Shown: positions 1-8,573, numbered from the stretch's first letter. The stretch: 38,052 nucleotides of DNA from Gemmatimonadales bacterium (GCA_024278175.1 JAJRTS010000097.1:1-38052), one strand, 5' to 3'. The notes: generated by a model not told the origin, from the sequence alone. Numbers and translations: made by a program.

Positions 1-2
1 CC

Positions 3-173
3 GCCGATTCGGCTGTGCGGGAGCGCTGCCTCAGGGCCGCCCGCGATGCGATGGCGTTCATGCGCAAGCGCTACGCCACCAGGAGCTACACCGACAGCAA
101 ATGGCACACGATTGTGGCCGGCGGCGGACACGAGTACACGTTCTTCAAGAAATACGGCAGGCATACCAGGTAG
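3..173 (+). CDS. C-terminal end of an unrecognised protein (5' end outside window)
   Basis: An open frame enters from the left edge and ends with TAG at 171-173, 27 bases before a strong terminator, which is why I take it as a real gene end. The visible 56 residues are basic and polar, finishing with a segment containing HTIVAGGGHEYTFFKKYG. I do not recognise the family and see no complete motif. Two longer open frames nearby (46-279 and 101-334) run through the terminator hairpin and are not credible. The assignment rests on frame openness and position only. Confidence 0.45.
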   Translation, partial: ADSAVRERCLRAARDAMAFMRKRYATRSYTDSKWHTIVAGGGHEYTFFKKYGRHTR

Positions 174-200
174 GACAAGCTGCAACATTGATCAGCTGCA

Positions 201-230
201 AAAGGGGACGGCAAACGCCGTCCCCTTTTT
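201..230. terminator. Bidirectional Rho-independent terminator
   Basis: A perfect GC-rich stem (GGGGACGGC at 204-212 pairing with GCCGTCCCC at 217-225, loop AAAC) is flanked by A's on the left and T's on the right, so it has a U-run in both directions. It can end the plus-strand gene finishing at 173 and the minus-strand aminopropyltransferase-like gene finishing at 304. Confidence 0.9.
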
Positions 231-303
231 GTTTGCCCCCGGCCCCAAAAGAACACTGCTCTGTGGCTCTGAAGTGTAAACAACGCGCTGAAATCCTCAC
301 AGC

Positions 304-2082
304 TCAATCTATTTTCCAATCATCATGCAGGTAATGGTCGAGCAATCTCGGCTGCATGAGTGTGTTGATGTCATCGAACCCGGAGTCAAGCCAGCCCTTG
401 CCAAACACGGTTGCCGTCCTGAAAACATCCGGTGTCAGGTAGCGGGTTTGGACCTTGAATGGTTCCATGCCCTCAATCCTGCTCCGTACCACACTCTCCG
501 GGATGTTGTTTTTCCAGGCAAGGATCCATCCCCACTCGCCGAAGCTCGGTACATTGTCATGATAGAGCAGGGTCTTGAATCGTGCGGCCCTGAGCGTCCT
601 GTTAATGCACAGGTAGCTCTCTTTGGCATGGTAGGGTGATGTCGCCTGGATAACAACCATGCCGCTCTCGGCCAGCAGCCGGTTAATCTTGAGATAGAAC
701 TCCTTGCTGTAGAGCTTGACGAGTTCTACCGAGCCGGGGTCCGGAAGATCGACAATAACGACGTTCCACTTATCCGTCGTCTTGCCGATAAACCTGTCGG
801 CATCGACATTGAAGACCTCCACGTACGCCACTCGCTCAACAACCTGATGCTGGCTCTTGTCAACTTTGCCTGTTTCCATGTAAATGGGCCTGACTTTTTT
901 CCCCCCGGCAGTGTCTGTTTTTTCTGAAGCTTGCGAAAACGGAGGCTGTTCTTTGCCGGATCGTGGGGCCGCCTGCATCAAGTGATCGGAAGCAACTCCC
1001 TGAGAAGCGCTCGCATGAACCCGTGCATCGGCGAAGGCATTGTTGTTGAGCCTCTTGATAACAGAGTCAGTAGAGCAAATCCTGATCATTTCCGGGTCAA
1101 GGTCCACCAGTGTGACGTGCTCGACATCTTTGTACTTGAGAACTTCCCGCAAGGCAAGGCCATCGCCTCCGCCCAGGATTAACACCCTTCGATGGCCCGG
1201 CACGAGATTCATTACCGGATGCACGAGCTGTTCGTGATAGATCTGCTCATCCGTGCTGCTGAACTGGAGATTGCCGTTGATGTACAAGCGATATTCATCA
1301 AGCGACCTGTTATATGTGATGACAGCTCTCTGGTACCTTGTCGTTTCTGAAAAAACGATTCTGTCATCGTACATTTTTTGCTCAAGGACCAGATTCCATC
1401 CGCGGTTGCGGGTGTAGCCGAACACGAGGGTGCCTGCCGTACAGGCAACGAGCAGCAAAGTACTTATCCTGTTCCGGACAACCTTCTTTGACAAGAAATA
1501 CCCGAATGTCAGCACGGCAACAAAAAAATTCAGCCCCGCCATCATGAAGCTGATTTCCGTAAGCGGAAAGTGCTTGAGCAGAACGTATGTCCAGACCAGC
1601 GCACCGGCGAAACATCCCAGGTAATCCAGGGAGTAAATGTTGGCAATGTTAATGCTCAGGGTTTTTGAATACTTCTCATTGATCCTCAACACCAGTGGGA
1701 TCTCAAAGCCGATCAGGAACCCGATTGACATTATGAAAAAGTACTGGACAACCTTGAAATGGTGCTCCAGCAAGCCAAAGGCTGCGTAGATTGCGGTCGG
1801 CGCAAAGCCACAGAGCAGCGCCAGGACTATCTCGATGAGGATAAACTTTTCGATGAGCCTGTTATCGCCCATGAATCTCTGCAGATAGCCGGCAAGTCCC
1901 ATCATGAGCAGCATCATTGCAATGATAATCGAGAATTGCTCGATGCTGTTGCCCAGGATGTAGGTGCTGACAGTACAGAGGATATACTCACTCACCAGCC
2001 CGCACGCTCCCGTGAAAAACATCGATGCGGCAAGCAGCATGGTGGGAACATTGAACTTGAACCTGGAGAGAAAGGCTCTCAC
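304..2082 (-). CDS. Membrane-anchored spermidine synthase-like protein (COG4262 type)
   Basis: 592 residues. About the first 225 residues form roughly seven hydrophobic membrane segments. The C-terminal part is an aminopropyltransferase/methyltransferase-fold domain with the nucleotide-binding GGGDG (304-308), the acidic VDLDP strand end (326-330) and a DLPDP motif (445-449) at the place of the catalytic Asp loop of SpeE. Known spermidine synthases transfer aminopropyl from decarboxylated AdoMet; whether this membrane version does so is not established. A polar, low-complexity stretch of about 60 residues (358-420) is inserted between two core strands, before the VEVFNVDAD segment. It is the last gene of the minus-strand block and lies 95 bp after the DUF350 gene. 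Proteins of this class occur with DUF350 and DUF4178 proteins in other bacteria, which fits the neighbours here. The family call is firm; the reaction is not. Confidence 0.85.
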   Translation of the reverse strand: MRAFLSRFKFNVPTMLLAASMFFTGACGLVSEYILCTVSTYILGNSIEQFSIIIAMMLLMMGLAGYLQRFMGDNRLIEKFILIEIVLALLCGFAPTAIYAAFGLLEHHFKVVQYFFIMSIGFLIGFEIPLVLRINEKYSKTLSINIANIYSLDYLGCFAGALVWTYVLLKHFPLTEISFMMAGLNFFVAVLTFGYFLSKKVVRNRISTLLLVACTAGTLVFGYTRNRGWNLVLEQKMYDDRIVFSETTRYQRAVITYNRSLDEYRLYINGNLQFSSTDEQIYHEQLVHPVMNLVPGHRRVLILGGGDGLALREVLKYKDVEHVTLVDLDPEMIRICSTDSVIKRLNNNAFADARVHASASQGVASDHLMQAAPRSGKEQPPFSQASEKTDTAGGKKVRPIYMETGKVDKSQHQVVERVAYVEVFNVDADRFIGKTTDKWNVVIVDLPDPGSVELVKLYSKEFYLKINRLLAESGMVVIQATSPYHAKESYLCINRTLRAARFKTLLYHDNVPSFGEWGWILAWKNNIPESVVRSRIEGMEPFKVQTRYLTPDVFRTATVFGKGWLDSGFDDINTLMQPRLLDHYLHDDWKID

Positions 2083-2177
2083 GGCAGTTCCTTTTCAGGG
2101 CTCCCCGCTGCCTGTGATGCTCTTTTCATAATCCACTTCTCCCAAAAGCGTTTAACGCAATTTTTTTCAACGCCCGC

Positions 2178-3029
2178 TTAAATCACGCCGGCAATAATTA
2201 TCGCCAGAGCCAGGATACAAGCTTGAGTGACTGCAACCGCCGCCACATTCTGCTCCCGCTCAACTGCAATCTGCAGCGTTGTGTGCGGGAGAAACAGCCA
2301 GTCGATGATCTTGCGGAAGAGCAGGAGCAGCAGGATGCCGTAGCCGGTGCTCAGGGCAAAGGATTTGATATCAACCAGCCAGCCCTGGAAATCACCGGTA
2401 ATGCTCGCACGCAGGATTATACCCATAGCAACGAGCATGCATCCAACGGCCAGACCGGCCGCGGGGTTGGCCATCTTCACTTGTTTTCTCACATTGAAGG
2501 AAGTGCTGAACTCATAGGCTTCGAAGAAGATCAGCAGCGATATCTGACCCAACGCAGCGAAGAGCATCGCACTGAGATAACCCTGAAGAATAGTTCCGCC
2601 GCCGCCGGTAAAGGCGCCGAACATGATTAAGCCCGTGGCGATATATGAGCCCGCCTCTATCAGGCCGACTGCCGCATTACCGGCCAGGGCTTCATCGTCA
2701 TTGCTGATGCCGCGCAGGATAATCGTGTCATTGAAAAACCGCGCGATCATCATCATCACCAGCACCAATGCACCATCAATCGCCAGCATTTTCAGGTCGT
2801 TGACGAAACCCGACGTTTCTCCGGCGAGAGCCGCGGACATGCCGATAGCTAAACCGAGGTACAGCCCGAAGCGTCTCAGACCCACGGCGATGTTGCTGTT
2901 CTGCTCGATTTCCCTGTCATCATCGAACTTCGTGGTTGCCAGATCACGCCATTTCTTGGCAATCCAGATGTAGGCGAGAACAACCGCGGCGTAAACGATG
3001 TAGCTGCCCAGAGTTTCGAGATAAGCCAT
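2178..3029 (-). CDS. DUF350 family membrane protein, two repeats
   Basis: 283 residues, almost entirely membrane helices (about eight). The two halves (about 10-140 and 150-283) look like tandem DUF350 units, each with a polar linker holding Asn and acidic residues (for example ISNDDEALAGNAAVGLIEAG near 130). DUF350 proteins are inner-membrane proteins of unknown activity, often found with PspA, DUF4178 or spermidine-synthase-like genes. The start is ATG at 3029, with a purine-rich GAGGGGA upstream. The gene sits between the secreted coiled-coil protein and the spermidine-synthase-like protein and is probably co-transcribed with both. I infer a membrane complex with the latter; no substrate can be read from the sequence. 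Confidence 0.85.
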   Translation of the reverse strand: MAYLETLGSYIVYAAVVLAYIWIAKKWRDLATTKFDDDREIEQNSNIAVGLRRFGLYLGLAIGMSAALAGETSGFVNDLKMLAIDGALVLVMMMIARFFNDTIILRGISNDDEALAGNAAVGLIEAGSYIATGLIMFGAFTGGGGTILQGYLSAMLFAALGQISLLIFFEAYEFSTSFNVRKQVKMANPAAGLAVGCMLVAMGIILRASITGDFQGWLVDIKSFALSTGYGILLLLLFRKIIDWLFLPHTTLQIAVEREQNVAAVAVTQACILALAIIIAGVI

Positions 3030-3121
3030 TGTGTAATCCCCTCTTTCGAAAAAAGAGTGAGAAAAATAGAAAACGAATCAAGTGCCGGAAGAATCCGACA
3101 GAGTGGAAAAGAGCAAGAAAA

Positions 3122-4699
3122 TCACTTCCCTCTTCCGCCAGGACCGCGCCCACGGGTGGCTCTCCCGGCTGCTCGTGTGGAGGGCGCCTGTGACCTGAAT
3201 CCTCCGCTCTTTGCAAACGTGCTGCCGGCATACCTTTGCCTGGTAGCCTTACTGTATGTGCCATAGCGATTTGGGTCACTGGCAGGACCATAGTAGGGTC
3301 TTTTCCCATAATAGTCCCGGCGCCAGCCCGACCAGTTATCATAGTAATAATACCTTCTGCCGCCGAACATCAGGTGGTAGAAGGCATAGGTTTCAAGAAA
3401 GCTCCATCTCCTCCTGCCGTCGGGGCCGGTTTCCCATCTCCCGTAACGGGGATTGCCGACCTTGTCCATCCCGGGAGGGAAGGCAACCTTGCTGACCTTT
3501 TCTTCGTATTGGCCGTAGGGTTTGGAGATGATGGTCATGCCGAGGTTGTTTTCATTGGCGTCAAAGATTTCCTCGGTGACTTGCCGCCAGTCGCCCCTGG
3601 TCTCTACGCCATTACGGGTCTCAATGTATTGGTGGTAGTACCTTGCCGGTGTATCGGAAACCCGGAATTCGGAATCATCATCGCCCCTCGGCCAGCCTTC
3701 CTGCCAGTTGATACCCAGTGCGTCCCACATGGGCTGGCTGATGCTGATCCTCCGCCCCCAGCCTCTCCGGCCTTTTGTGAATGCGGCAAAGGGTTGATCG
3801 CCAAGCGCGGCAAAATAATTGTAAGCCTCTTCGTTTACCTGGCGCGGGGCGTAGGTGTAATCGTGTTCTGTCGGGAAATCATAGTAGTTATTCCAGGTCG
3901 TTCTGCCCACCTGCACGTAATATTCAACGCGCATATCAGTCAGGCGCCTGGAATAACTCTGGCCGAGCTCGGCAATCCTGGCACGAAGCGCCTTGTCCTG
4001 GCTTTTGAGCTCGGCCAGATTTTTCGCCACGGTTTTGCAGCCATCCCCCAGCTTTGCGTAGTCAGGCTTGTCGGATTCGAGCTCCGACTGCGCGGTTTTC
4101 AGTGCCTGAACAGCTTGCTCATAGAGCTGCTTCGACGGTCCCAGCCTGCCTGTGAGATCATCCTTCTTATTGGGATAATCCGTCCGGGCTGTGTCCACAA
4201 CCGCGGCCAATGCCCGGTAAAGCGGGGTCAGTTCCGCCATTTCTGCCGTGGCTTTTTCAACCCATTCCGGTCCTTTTCCCCGGGCTTCTTTGAGGAACTC
4301 CATCCTTTGGCCGGGTTTGGCGGAAAGCGTTCTGGCTTCACGAAGGGCGTCCGTGATGCGCTTTAGCTGCGCCCGCAACTCATCAACCGTTTTCTTGTCG
4401 TTCTGTTCGATAAGCGGTTGGACCTTTTTCTCCAGGATGCTTCTCGCATCATCGATCCTGGCCAGTGCCCTGGAAAAATCTGCACTCCAGTCCTCCCGCT
4501 CACCATAAACCTCGAAAAACGATCTGTACTCATCGCTCCGCCGGAATTTCTCGAAATTTTCCCGTACTTCCTCAATCCTGGTTTGAGCCTGTTCGATCTG
4601 CCCGGGAGCATTCCCGGCCTGTTCTTTAACCGCGGCGGGCAGGCCGCAAGCAAGAGTTGCCGCTATGGTAAGGAGCAGCCACATTTTCATGCTTCGCAT
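3122..4699 (-). CDS. Secreted coiled-coil protein with Tyr/Arg/Gly-rich tail
   Basis: 525 residues. An N-terminal signal peptide (WLLLTIAATLACGLPAA, possibly a weak lipobox around Cys18) is followed by a long charged helical region rich in Glu, Lys, Leu and Arg (about 30-250) that should form coiled coil. Next is a region rich in Trp, Tyr and Asp (about 255-430), then a tail rich in Tyr, Arg and Gly ending GRGPGGRGK. I do not recognise the whole protein. The Gly/Arg tail recalls DUF4247 proteins, which I remember from DUF350/DUF4178 clusters of actinobacteria, but this is a weak resemblance. ATG 4699 is preceded by AAGGAG at good spacing and overlaps the end of the upstream gene; ATG 4690 would also fit. 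It probably acts on the outer face of the inner membrane together with the DUF350 protein. Confidence 0.7.
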   Translation of the reverse strand: MRSMKMWLLLTIAATLACGLPAAVKEQAGNAPGQIEQAQTRIEEVRENFEKFRRSDEYRSFFEVYGEREDWSADFSRALARIDDARSILEKKVQPLIEQNDKKTVDELRAQLKRITDALREARTLSAKPGQRMEFLKEARGKGPEWVEKATAEMAELTPLYRALAAVVDTARTDYPNKKDDLTGRLGPSKQLYEQAVQALKTAQSELESDKPDYAKLGDGCKTVAKNLAELKSQDKALRARIAELGQSYSRRLTDMRVEYYVQVGRTTWNNYYDFPTEHDYTYAPRQVNEEAYNYFAALGDQPFAAFTKGRRGWGRRISISQPMWDALGINWQEGWPRGDDDSEFRVSDTPARYYHQYIETRNGVETRGDWRQVTEEIFDANENNLGMTIISKPYGQYEEKVSKVAFPPGMDKVGNPRYGRWETGPDGRRRWSFLETYAFYHLMFGGRRYYYYDNWSGWRRDYYGKRPYYGPASDPNRYGTYSKATRQRYAGSTFAKSGGFRSQAPSTRAAGRATRGRGPGGRGK

Positions 4700-5304
4700 A
4701 ATGCTTTCTCCTTTTTCATAGAGGGTTCCCGGATTCGCCCAAACGAAAGAAAATCTGTTTCCGTAAAAACAACGGTATTCTCATTCGGGTACGAGTGAGC
4801 GGTTTTGGCAAATATTACTTCCTCCCGTTCATCGGTTCCAAGAATGACGATGGTTCTTGGCGCAACGGCTGATTTCCCGCCTGGAAACCGGAAATCCAGG
4901 CCGAGATTCCGGGGCACTGGTTTTTTCGCGGCCAGCCGCTCCATCTCCCGGAGTTCACCCGCTCCATCCTTTGAGCTGAGCATCCTCGAATTGAAGCGGT
5001 ATCTGCCTTTCCCGGCGAAGGTGAGTTCTGCTTCTCCACCGGCCTCCGCAAAGGGACCGTAGCTTATTTTCCTGCTCTCTGTTTTGACCCCGGAGCAGGC
5101 AAACACCTCATGGAAAACCAGGCCGGCAAACCTGAAACGGAAAATGTGGCTCGCTCCGATTATTGCCGCGTCCACGGAAGCACCCGCGGAGACCTCTATT
5201 CTTCCCGTGCTCAGAATTACGAACTGCTCCAGGTCCAAAGGGCCTACGACGACATTGAGCATGAGGTCGTAAGCGGATCGGTCCTGGTGGATTAATCCGC
5301 TCAA
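4687..5304 (-). CDS. DUF2617-like conserved hypothetical protein
   Basis: 205 residues, soluble, no signal peptide. The segment IIGASHIFRF followed by a Glu-Val-Phe-Ala-Cys stretch resembles the GASH...C core I associate with DUF2617 proteins, which occur beside DUF4178 and DUF350 genes; the match is from memory. The start is TTG at 5304-5302, overlapping the TGA of the DUF4178 gene and preceded by GGAGG six bases upstream, so the two genes look translationally coupled. At the other end it overlaps the start of the coiled-coil protein gene. Its function is unknown; the context points to a cytoplasmic partner of the DUF4178/DUF350 module. Confidence 0.65.
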   Translation of the reverse strand: MSGLIHQDRSAYDLMLNVVVGPLDLEQFVILSTGRIEVSAGASVDAAIIGASHIFRFRFAGLVFHEVFACSGVKTESRKISYGPFAEAGGEAELTFAGKGRYRFNSRMLSSKDGAGELREMERLAAKKPVPRNLGLDFRFPGGKSAVAPRTIVILGTDEREEVIFAKTAHSYPNENTVVFTETDFLSFGRIREPSMKKEKALCEA

Positions 5305-5969
5305 TTGCCACCTCCGATCACGATAACTTCGATGGTTTTGGGGTCAACCTTTTGCCCCAGGCTGACCTCGTAGTCCGGGTCTTCCTCATCCCCCCAGCCT
5401 TCGACGCCAAGGACCCGGTCGCCCTGTTCGTTCTCGAAGTCATAATAGAAGAAGTGAACGCCGCTCTTTTCCTCCTTGAAAAACAGGGCGTCACCATCGT
5501 CCTCGTACTCCAGGATTTCCCCATCGTATTCGATCTTCCCTTCGTCGTCTTCTTCGAAGCGGTCCAGGTCATCTCCGGTGAGTCCCGCGGAGCTTTTGCC
5601 CACAACCTGGAGAGCTTTCATCTTAAGGGTTTTGACTCCGATAAACACCTGCAGCCCATCGTCCTCTTCCCATTCGAGGAACATTTCCCGGCCGCTGTTC
5701 AGGCAGAGGACCTTGAGCTCAAACCACTGGTCGGCATTCTTCTTTTCGCGCCATTCTCCGCCTTTTTTCTCTGCTTCGGCGTAGCGGTAGAAAGCCAGGA
5801 CCTGATATGTTCTATCCTGGATTCCGTCCTTGATCCGAAAGTACGACCCGGGCCTCAGGTCCTTGACGCCGTACTTATGCCTTTCCCGCTCGGGCATTGG
5901 TGTCGGCATGGCATTGATCGCTCTGAGCCGCGGCTCGATGGATGGATCGACCCTGATTGGTACCGGCAT
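5301..5969 (-). CDS. DUF4178 domain protein
   Basis: 222 residues, very acidic in the C-terminal half. After a basic N-terminus comes a DUF4178-like segment: LRPGSYFRIKDGIQDRTYQV, then a Trp-Phe-Glu-Leu strand, then REMFLEWEEDDGLQVFIG (about 37-115). The rest is Asp/Glu-rich with WGDEEDPDYEV near the end. DUF4178 proteins are probably beta-barrel-like and cluster with DUF350, PspA and spermidine-synthase-like genes; no activity is known. The ATG has GGAGG four bases upstream (GGAGGTACTATG). It is the first gene of the five-gene run 5969-304. The 300-bp gap upstream suggests that this run has its own promoter. Confidence 0.75.
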   Translation of the reverse strand: MPVPIRVDPSIEPRLRAINAMPTPMPERERHKYGVKDLRPGSYFRIKDGIQDRTYQVLAFYRYAEAEKKGGEWREKKNADQWFELKVLCLNSGREMFLEWEEDDGLQVFIGVKTLKMKALQVVGKSSAGLTGDDLDRFEEDDEGKIEYDGEILEYEDDGDALFFKEEKSGVHFFYYDFENEQGDRVLGVEGWGDEEDPDYEVSLGQKVDPKTIEVIVIGGGN

Positions 5970-6270
5970 AGTACCTCCAGTTGATTATTACTAGGGGTTA
6001 CAACATAACATGCGTTTATAGTTGCGTTTGGACCGCCACATATTTGTAGACGATTTTCGGAAATTTTTCTAATCGTTTTACCCTTCGAAAAATGCAACTG
6101 CAACGAAACCTGCGTAGTAAATGCAAAGCCAGTCTTCCCCTGCCGGATCAGCCACGGGGAAGACTTATTTGCGGGGGGAATCCTCCGGATAAAAAAACTT
6201 GCCCGGCTTCGCTCCGTTACGGAAAATTCCGCCAACCCATGTTTTGCCCTGCCCGGTGGGCAGGGGTGGA
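5970..6270. other. Intergenic gap with two hairpins, downstream of telA
   Basis: No credible gene. It holds two stem-loops: 6131-6165 (10-bp perfect stem, AGTCTTCCCC with GGGGAAGACT) and 6247-6265 (8-bp perfect stem CCCTGCCC/GGGCAGGG, three-base loop, just after the telA stop). Neither is followed by a clear T-run on the minus strand, so they are only possible transcript ends for telA. The AT-rich stretch 5985-6110 probably carries the promoter of the DUF4178 operon, though I could not fix -35/-10 boxes. Confidence 0.5.
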
Positions 6271-7443
6271 TTACTCCTCCTCCTGCAGGGAATCGTGCAG
6301 GGCCTTGGCCCGGACCTCCAGCTTCTCGGACATGCCGCTGAGCTTTGCCATCCCCGCCTTGGCATCCTGGATGCCCTTTTCCTTCACCGCGGCGGACTCT
6401 TCCATCGCCGCCATGATATCATCAAAGGCTTCCTCGACCGCCGCCACCGCAAGCACCGGTTCGTTGAGGAGCTGGTTGATATCCGCCGTGCCCTCTCTGA
6501 GCGCCTTGGCATTGGCCTTGATCAGGCTCTCCGAGTACTCTTTGACAGCTTTGACGGCCTCGATTGTTTTCCTCTGCCTGGCCAGGGCGGCCTGGATCGC
6601 CAGGCCCACCATCACCAGGTTGGTCGTGATGGTTATCTGCCTCGTTACGACTTCACCAAGCTTCTCGTTGTTCTCGATAGTGGTATCGATGGAGAGGAAG
6701 AACTGCAGGTTTACCTGCTCGGCCATCGCCATGTCCTGCACCCTGGTGGCAACACGGTGGAGGATGGTCTGCAGCTTCCGTTTTTCCAGCGTATCCTCAA
6801 CCGTGGGGAGCACCTCCTCGATCTTCCGCCAGACCAACTGTCCGAGATATTTATTTTTCTTCACCTCCAACTGCTGGGTCTCAACCTTACCGTAGAGCTT
6901 CTCCAGCTCGATGTTGTCTTCGAGAAGGTTGTCCTGGCCCTTTTTCAGGCTGGCGGTGATTAAATTAATCTGATCCTTCGCGGTTTCGTATTTCTGCGAG
7001 ATCATGGCCAGCCTCTTACCCACCCCGGGAATCTTGCCGAAAAGCTTGGCGATCTTCCCGGGCTGTCCGATCACGTGGGGGTTAATCTCATCGAGCGCCG
7101 CTCTCATCTTTAACAGGTTGCTCGGGATGTCTCCTTCCTGACCCTCGAGTTTTCCCAGGATGTCGCCCATTCTGGTTTGCAGCAGCGCTACATTCTGGCT
7201 TGACATTTGTTGCGCTTCCATGCCCAGGCTGGTAATGCTCCTGGCCAGCTTGCGGTCATTGATGTTCTCCTTGAGCTGCTCCACAAGCTCTTTGGATTCA
7301 GCCTTGAGCTCCTCGTCATCCTCAGGCTTCAACCCCTTTGGCGCCACGGGGACCAGGAGCTGGTTTTCATCCTCGGTACCGGGGCCGCCCACTTCGGGAA
7401 TCTGAGCTTCGGGTGATTGTCCGTTGTTTTTTTCATCGGTCAT
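6271..7443 (-). CDS. telA: TelA/toxic anion resistance family protein
   Basis: 390 residues, soluble and mostly alpha-helical. The C-terminal half has the family signature: a run NLQFFLSIDTTIENNEKLGE followed by a hydrophobic helix with VMVGLAIQAALARQRK, then a helix of the AVKAVKEYSE type. The N-terminus (1-45) is acidic and probably disordered. The family (PF05816) is linked to tellurite and other envelope stresses and often sits beside xpaC, as here. The start ATG at 7443 has GGAG seven bases upstream. It lies 59 bp after the XpaC-like gene and the two surely form one operon. Helix-rich TelA proteins are thought to act at the inner face of the membrane; the exact role is unknown. Confidence 0.88.
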   Translation of the reverse strand: MTDEKNNGQSPEAQIPEVGGPGTEDENQLLVPVAPKGLKPEDDEELKAESKELVEQLKENINDRKLARSITSLGMEAQQMSSQNVALLQTRMGDILGKLEGQEGDIPSNLLKMRAALDEINPHVIGQPGKIAKLFGKIPGVGKRLAMISQKYETAKDQINLITASLKKGQDNLLEDNIELEKLYGKVETQQLEVKKNKYLGQLVWRKIEEVLPTVEDTLEKRKLQTILHRVATRVQDMAMAEQVNLQFFLSIDTTIENNEKLGEVVTRQITITTNLVMVGLAIQAALARQRKTIEAVKAVKEYSESLIKANAKALREGTADINQLLNEPVLAVAAVEEAFDDIMAAMEESAAVKEKGIQDAKAGMAKLSGMSEKLEVRAKALHDSLQEEE

Positions 7444-7502
7444 AATCTTTCTCCGGAAAAGTAAGTGGAATTGAAAAAAGACATTTTAAGGTTCGGAAGC
7501 AC

Positions 7503-8132
7503 TTAAGCTTCCACCGAGTCGGACAGGAACTTGCGTTTAATGAACGTGGTTCTCGTATCAAACGCGTCCAGGTTCTGATCTTCAACGATCCTGGCGATCT
7601 GATTCACTTCTTTGAGCAGGGCGTCCAGGGAGTCCAGCATCTCTCCCCTTTGCTGCTCACGACCTTCGGGTGTGAGGACAATATAACCGTTTATGAGCTT
7701 GGAGAGGTACTGCGAAGACATCTGGTTCACTGTAAATGTGAAATCAATCCCGGCGTACTTCGAGTTCAACTCAGGCAAAAGGGCAGTGAGTTTTTCAACG
7801 ATCTCTCCGGCCTTGGCAATCACATCCTCTGCAAGCGCTTCAATCTTCATCTTAAGCAAGAGGTCCGCAAGGCCGCCCAGCAAGGCATTCACTTTCTCGC
7901 TGGCCTTTGCTACAAGCTCTGCGTTGGCTCGCTGCCGCGCTTCTTCCGCCCGGATTTTCTCATCTTCCCTTTTCTCTTTGAAGATAAACGAGATCAGGAA
8001 TGCGAGCACGAACACAACCGCGAGGGTGATGGCTGCCACGATCAGCGTGAGCTTCACGATGAAAGTAACGCCAACGACTATCACGATTCCGATGCCAATC
8101 AAGACAGCAAAGAGTTTGCGGTTAATACTCAT
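7503..8132 (-). CDS. XpaC-like membrane protein, TelA partner
   Basis: 209 residues. Two hydrophobic segments at the N-terminus (about 8-27 and 29-50) are followed by a charged helix (EKREDEKIRAEEARQRANAE) and a cytoplasmic helical domain with LPELNSKYAGIDFTFTVNQ and LKEVNQIARIVED. This layout, and its place just before telA, match XpaC (PF10112, often misnamed a halogenated-substrate hydrolase). The sequence itself is diverged, so I give the family as likely and not certain. The start ATG has a strong AGGAGG eight bases upstream. It is the first gene of the minus-strand block and is divergent from the metal-efflux region. Confidence 0.65.
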   Translation of the reverse strand: MSINRKLFAVLIGIGIVIVVGVTFIVKLTLIVAAITLAVVFVLAFLISFIFKEKREDEKIRAEEARQRANAELVAKASEKVNALLGGLADLLLKMKIEALAEDVIAKAGEIVEKLTALLPELNSKYAGIDFTFTVNQMSSQYLSKLINGYIVLTPEGREQQRGEMLDSLDALLKEVNQIARIVEDQNLDAFDTRTTFIKRKFLSDSVEA

Positions 8133-8343
8133 AATGCCTGCCTCCTGGAAGCTTGTGGAAAAATAAGGCGAAATTGCTGGTTTTCACCAGCTCAAAATAG
8201 CTCTCCCTGATTATTCATAAAAACTCAAAAAGGTTTTTTTCTCAAAGAAAAGCATGGCCCGGAATTCGATTTATTGCTTAAGATTTTGTTTGAAGATATC
8301 CGATTATCTGCTGGCTTATAGCTTACGGAACTTATCCGTCGTC

Positions 8344-8355
8344 AGAACATGTTCT
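8344..8355. promoter_or_regulatory. Palindromic operator candidate
   Basis: AGAACATGTTCT is a perfect 12-bp palindrome in the divergent gap. The two-base spacing between GAAC and GTTC is too short for a Gram-positive LexA box. No regulator gene is adjacent, so the protein that might bind is unknown. Confidence 0.3.
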
Positions 8356-8508
8356 AACAGCTGACGTTCAAAATTAAGGTGTGCCTCTCAGCAATTGCAA
8401 CTGATTTTTCTCTTTTCAGCTCCGTCCTCAAAGTTTCCCGCTTAACCATGTCCCTCAGTGACAGCCGCCGCCCTCTGCTTGAATTAACAATCTCACGACC
8501 CAATCTTC

Positions 8509-8537
8509 TTGCAATTTAGAATTAATAATCTTATGCT
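8509..8537 (+). promoter_or_regulatory. Candidate sigma-70 promoter for the 8574 gene
   Basis: TTGCAA (8509-8514) and TATGCT (8532-8537) are separated by 17 bases and sit about 37 bases before the TTG start at 8574. Spacing is ideal; the boxes match consensus only moderately. Confidence 0.35.
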
Positions 8538-8573
8538 TAGTCTAACAAACAAGCAACGAAAGGGTTTTTTGCA

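Larger units (their letters stand above)
8133..8573. other. Divergent intergenic region between stress block and metal block
   Basis: 441 bases with no credible gene. It must hold promoters for the minus-strand xpaC-telA operon and the plus-strand metal genes. Visible are a perfect 12-bp palindrome, AGAACATGTTCT (8344-8355), and a plus-strand promoter candidate at 8509-8537. The 19 bases at 8338-8356 recur with three mismatches at 14833-14851. Confidence 0.6.

Noticed and set aside
3236-4366. Long plus-strand open frame (376 codons) opposite the coiled-coil protein gene
   Set aside because: It is antisense to a gene with a signal peptide, a ribosome site and operon overlaps, and its translation has no protein-like features.
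8344-8355. LexA/SOS box
   Set aside because: GAAC and GTTC are only two bases apart; a Gram-positive LexA box needs four, and there is no SOS gene nearby.
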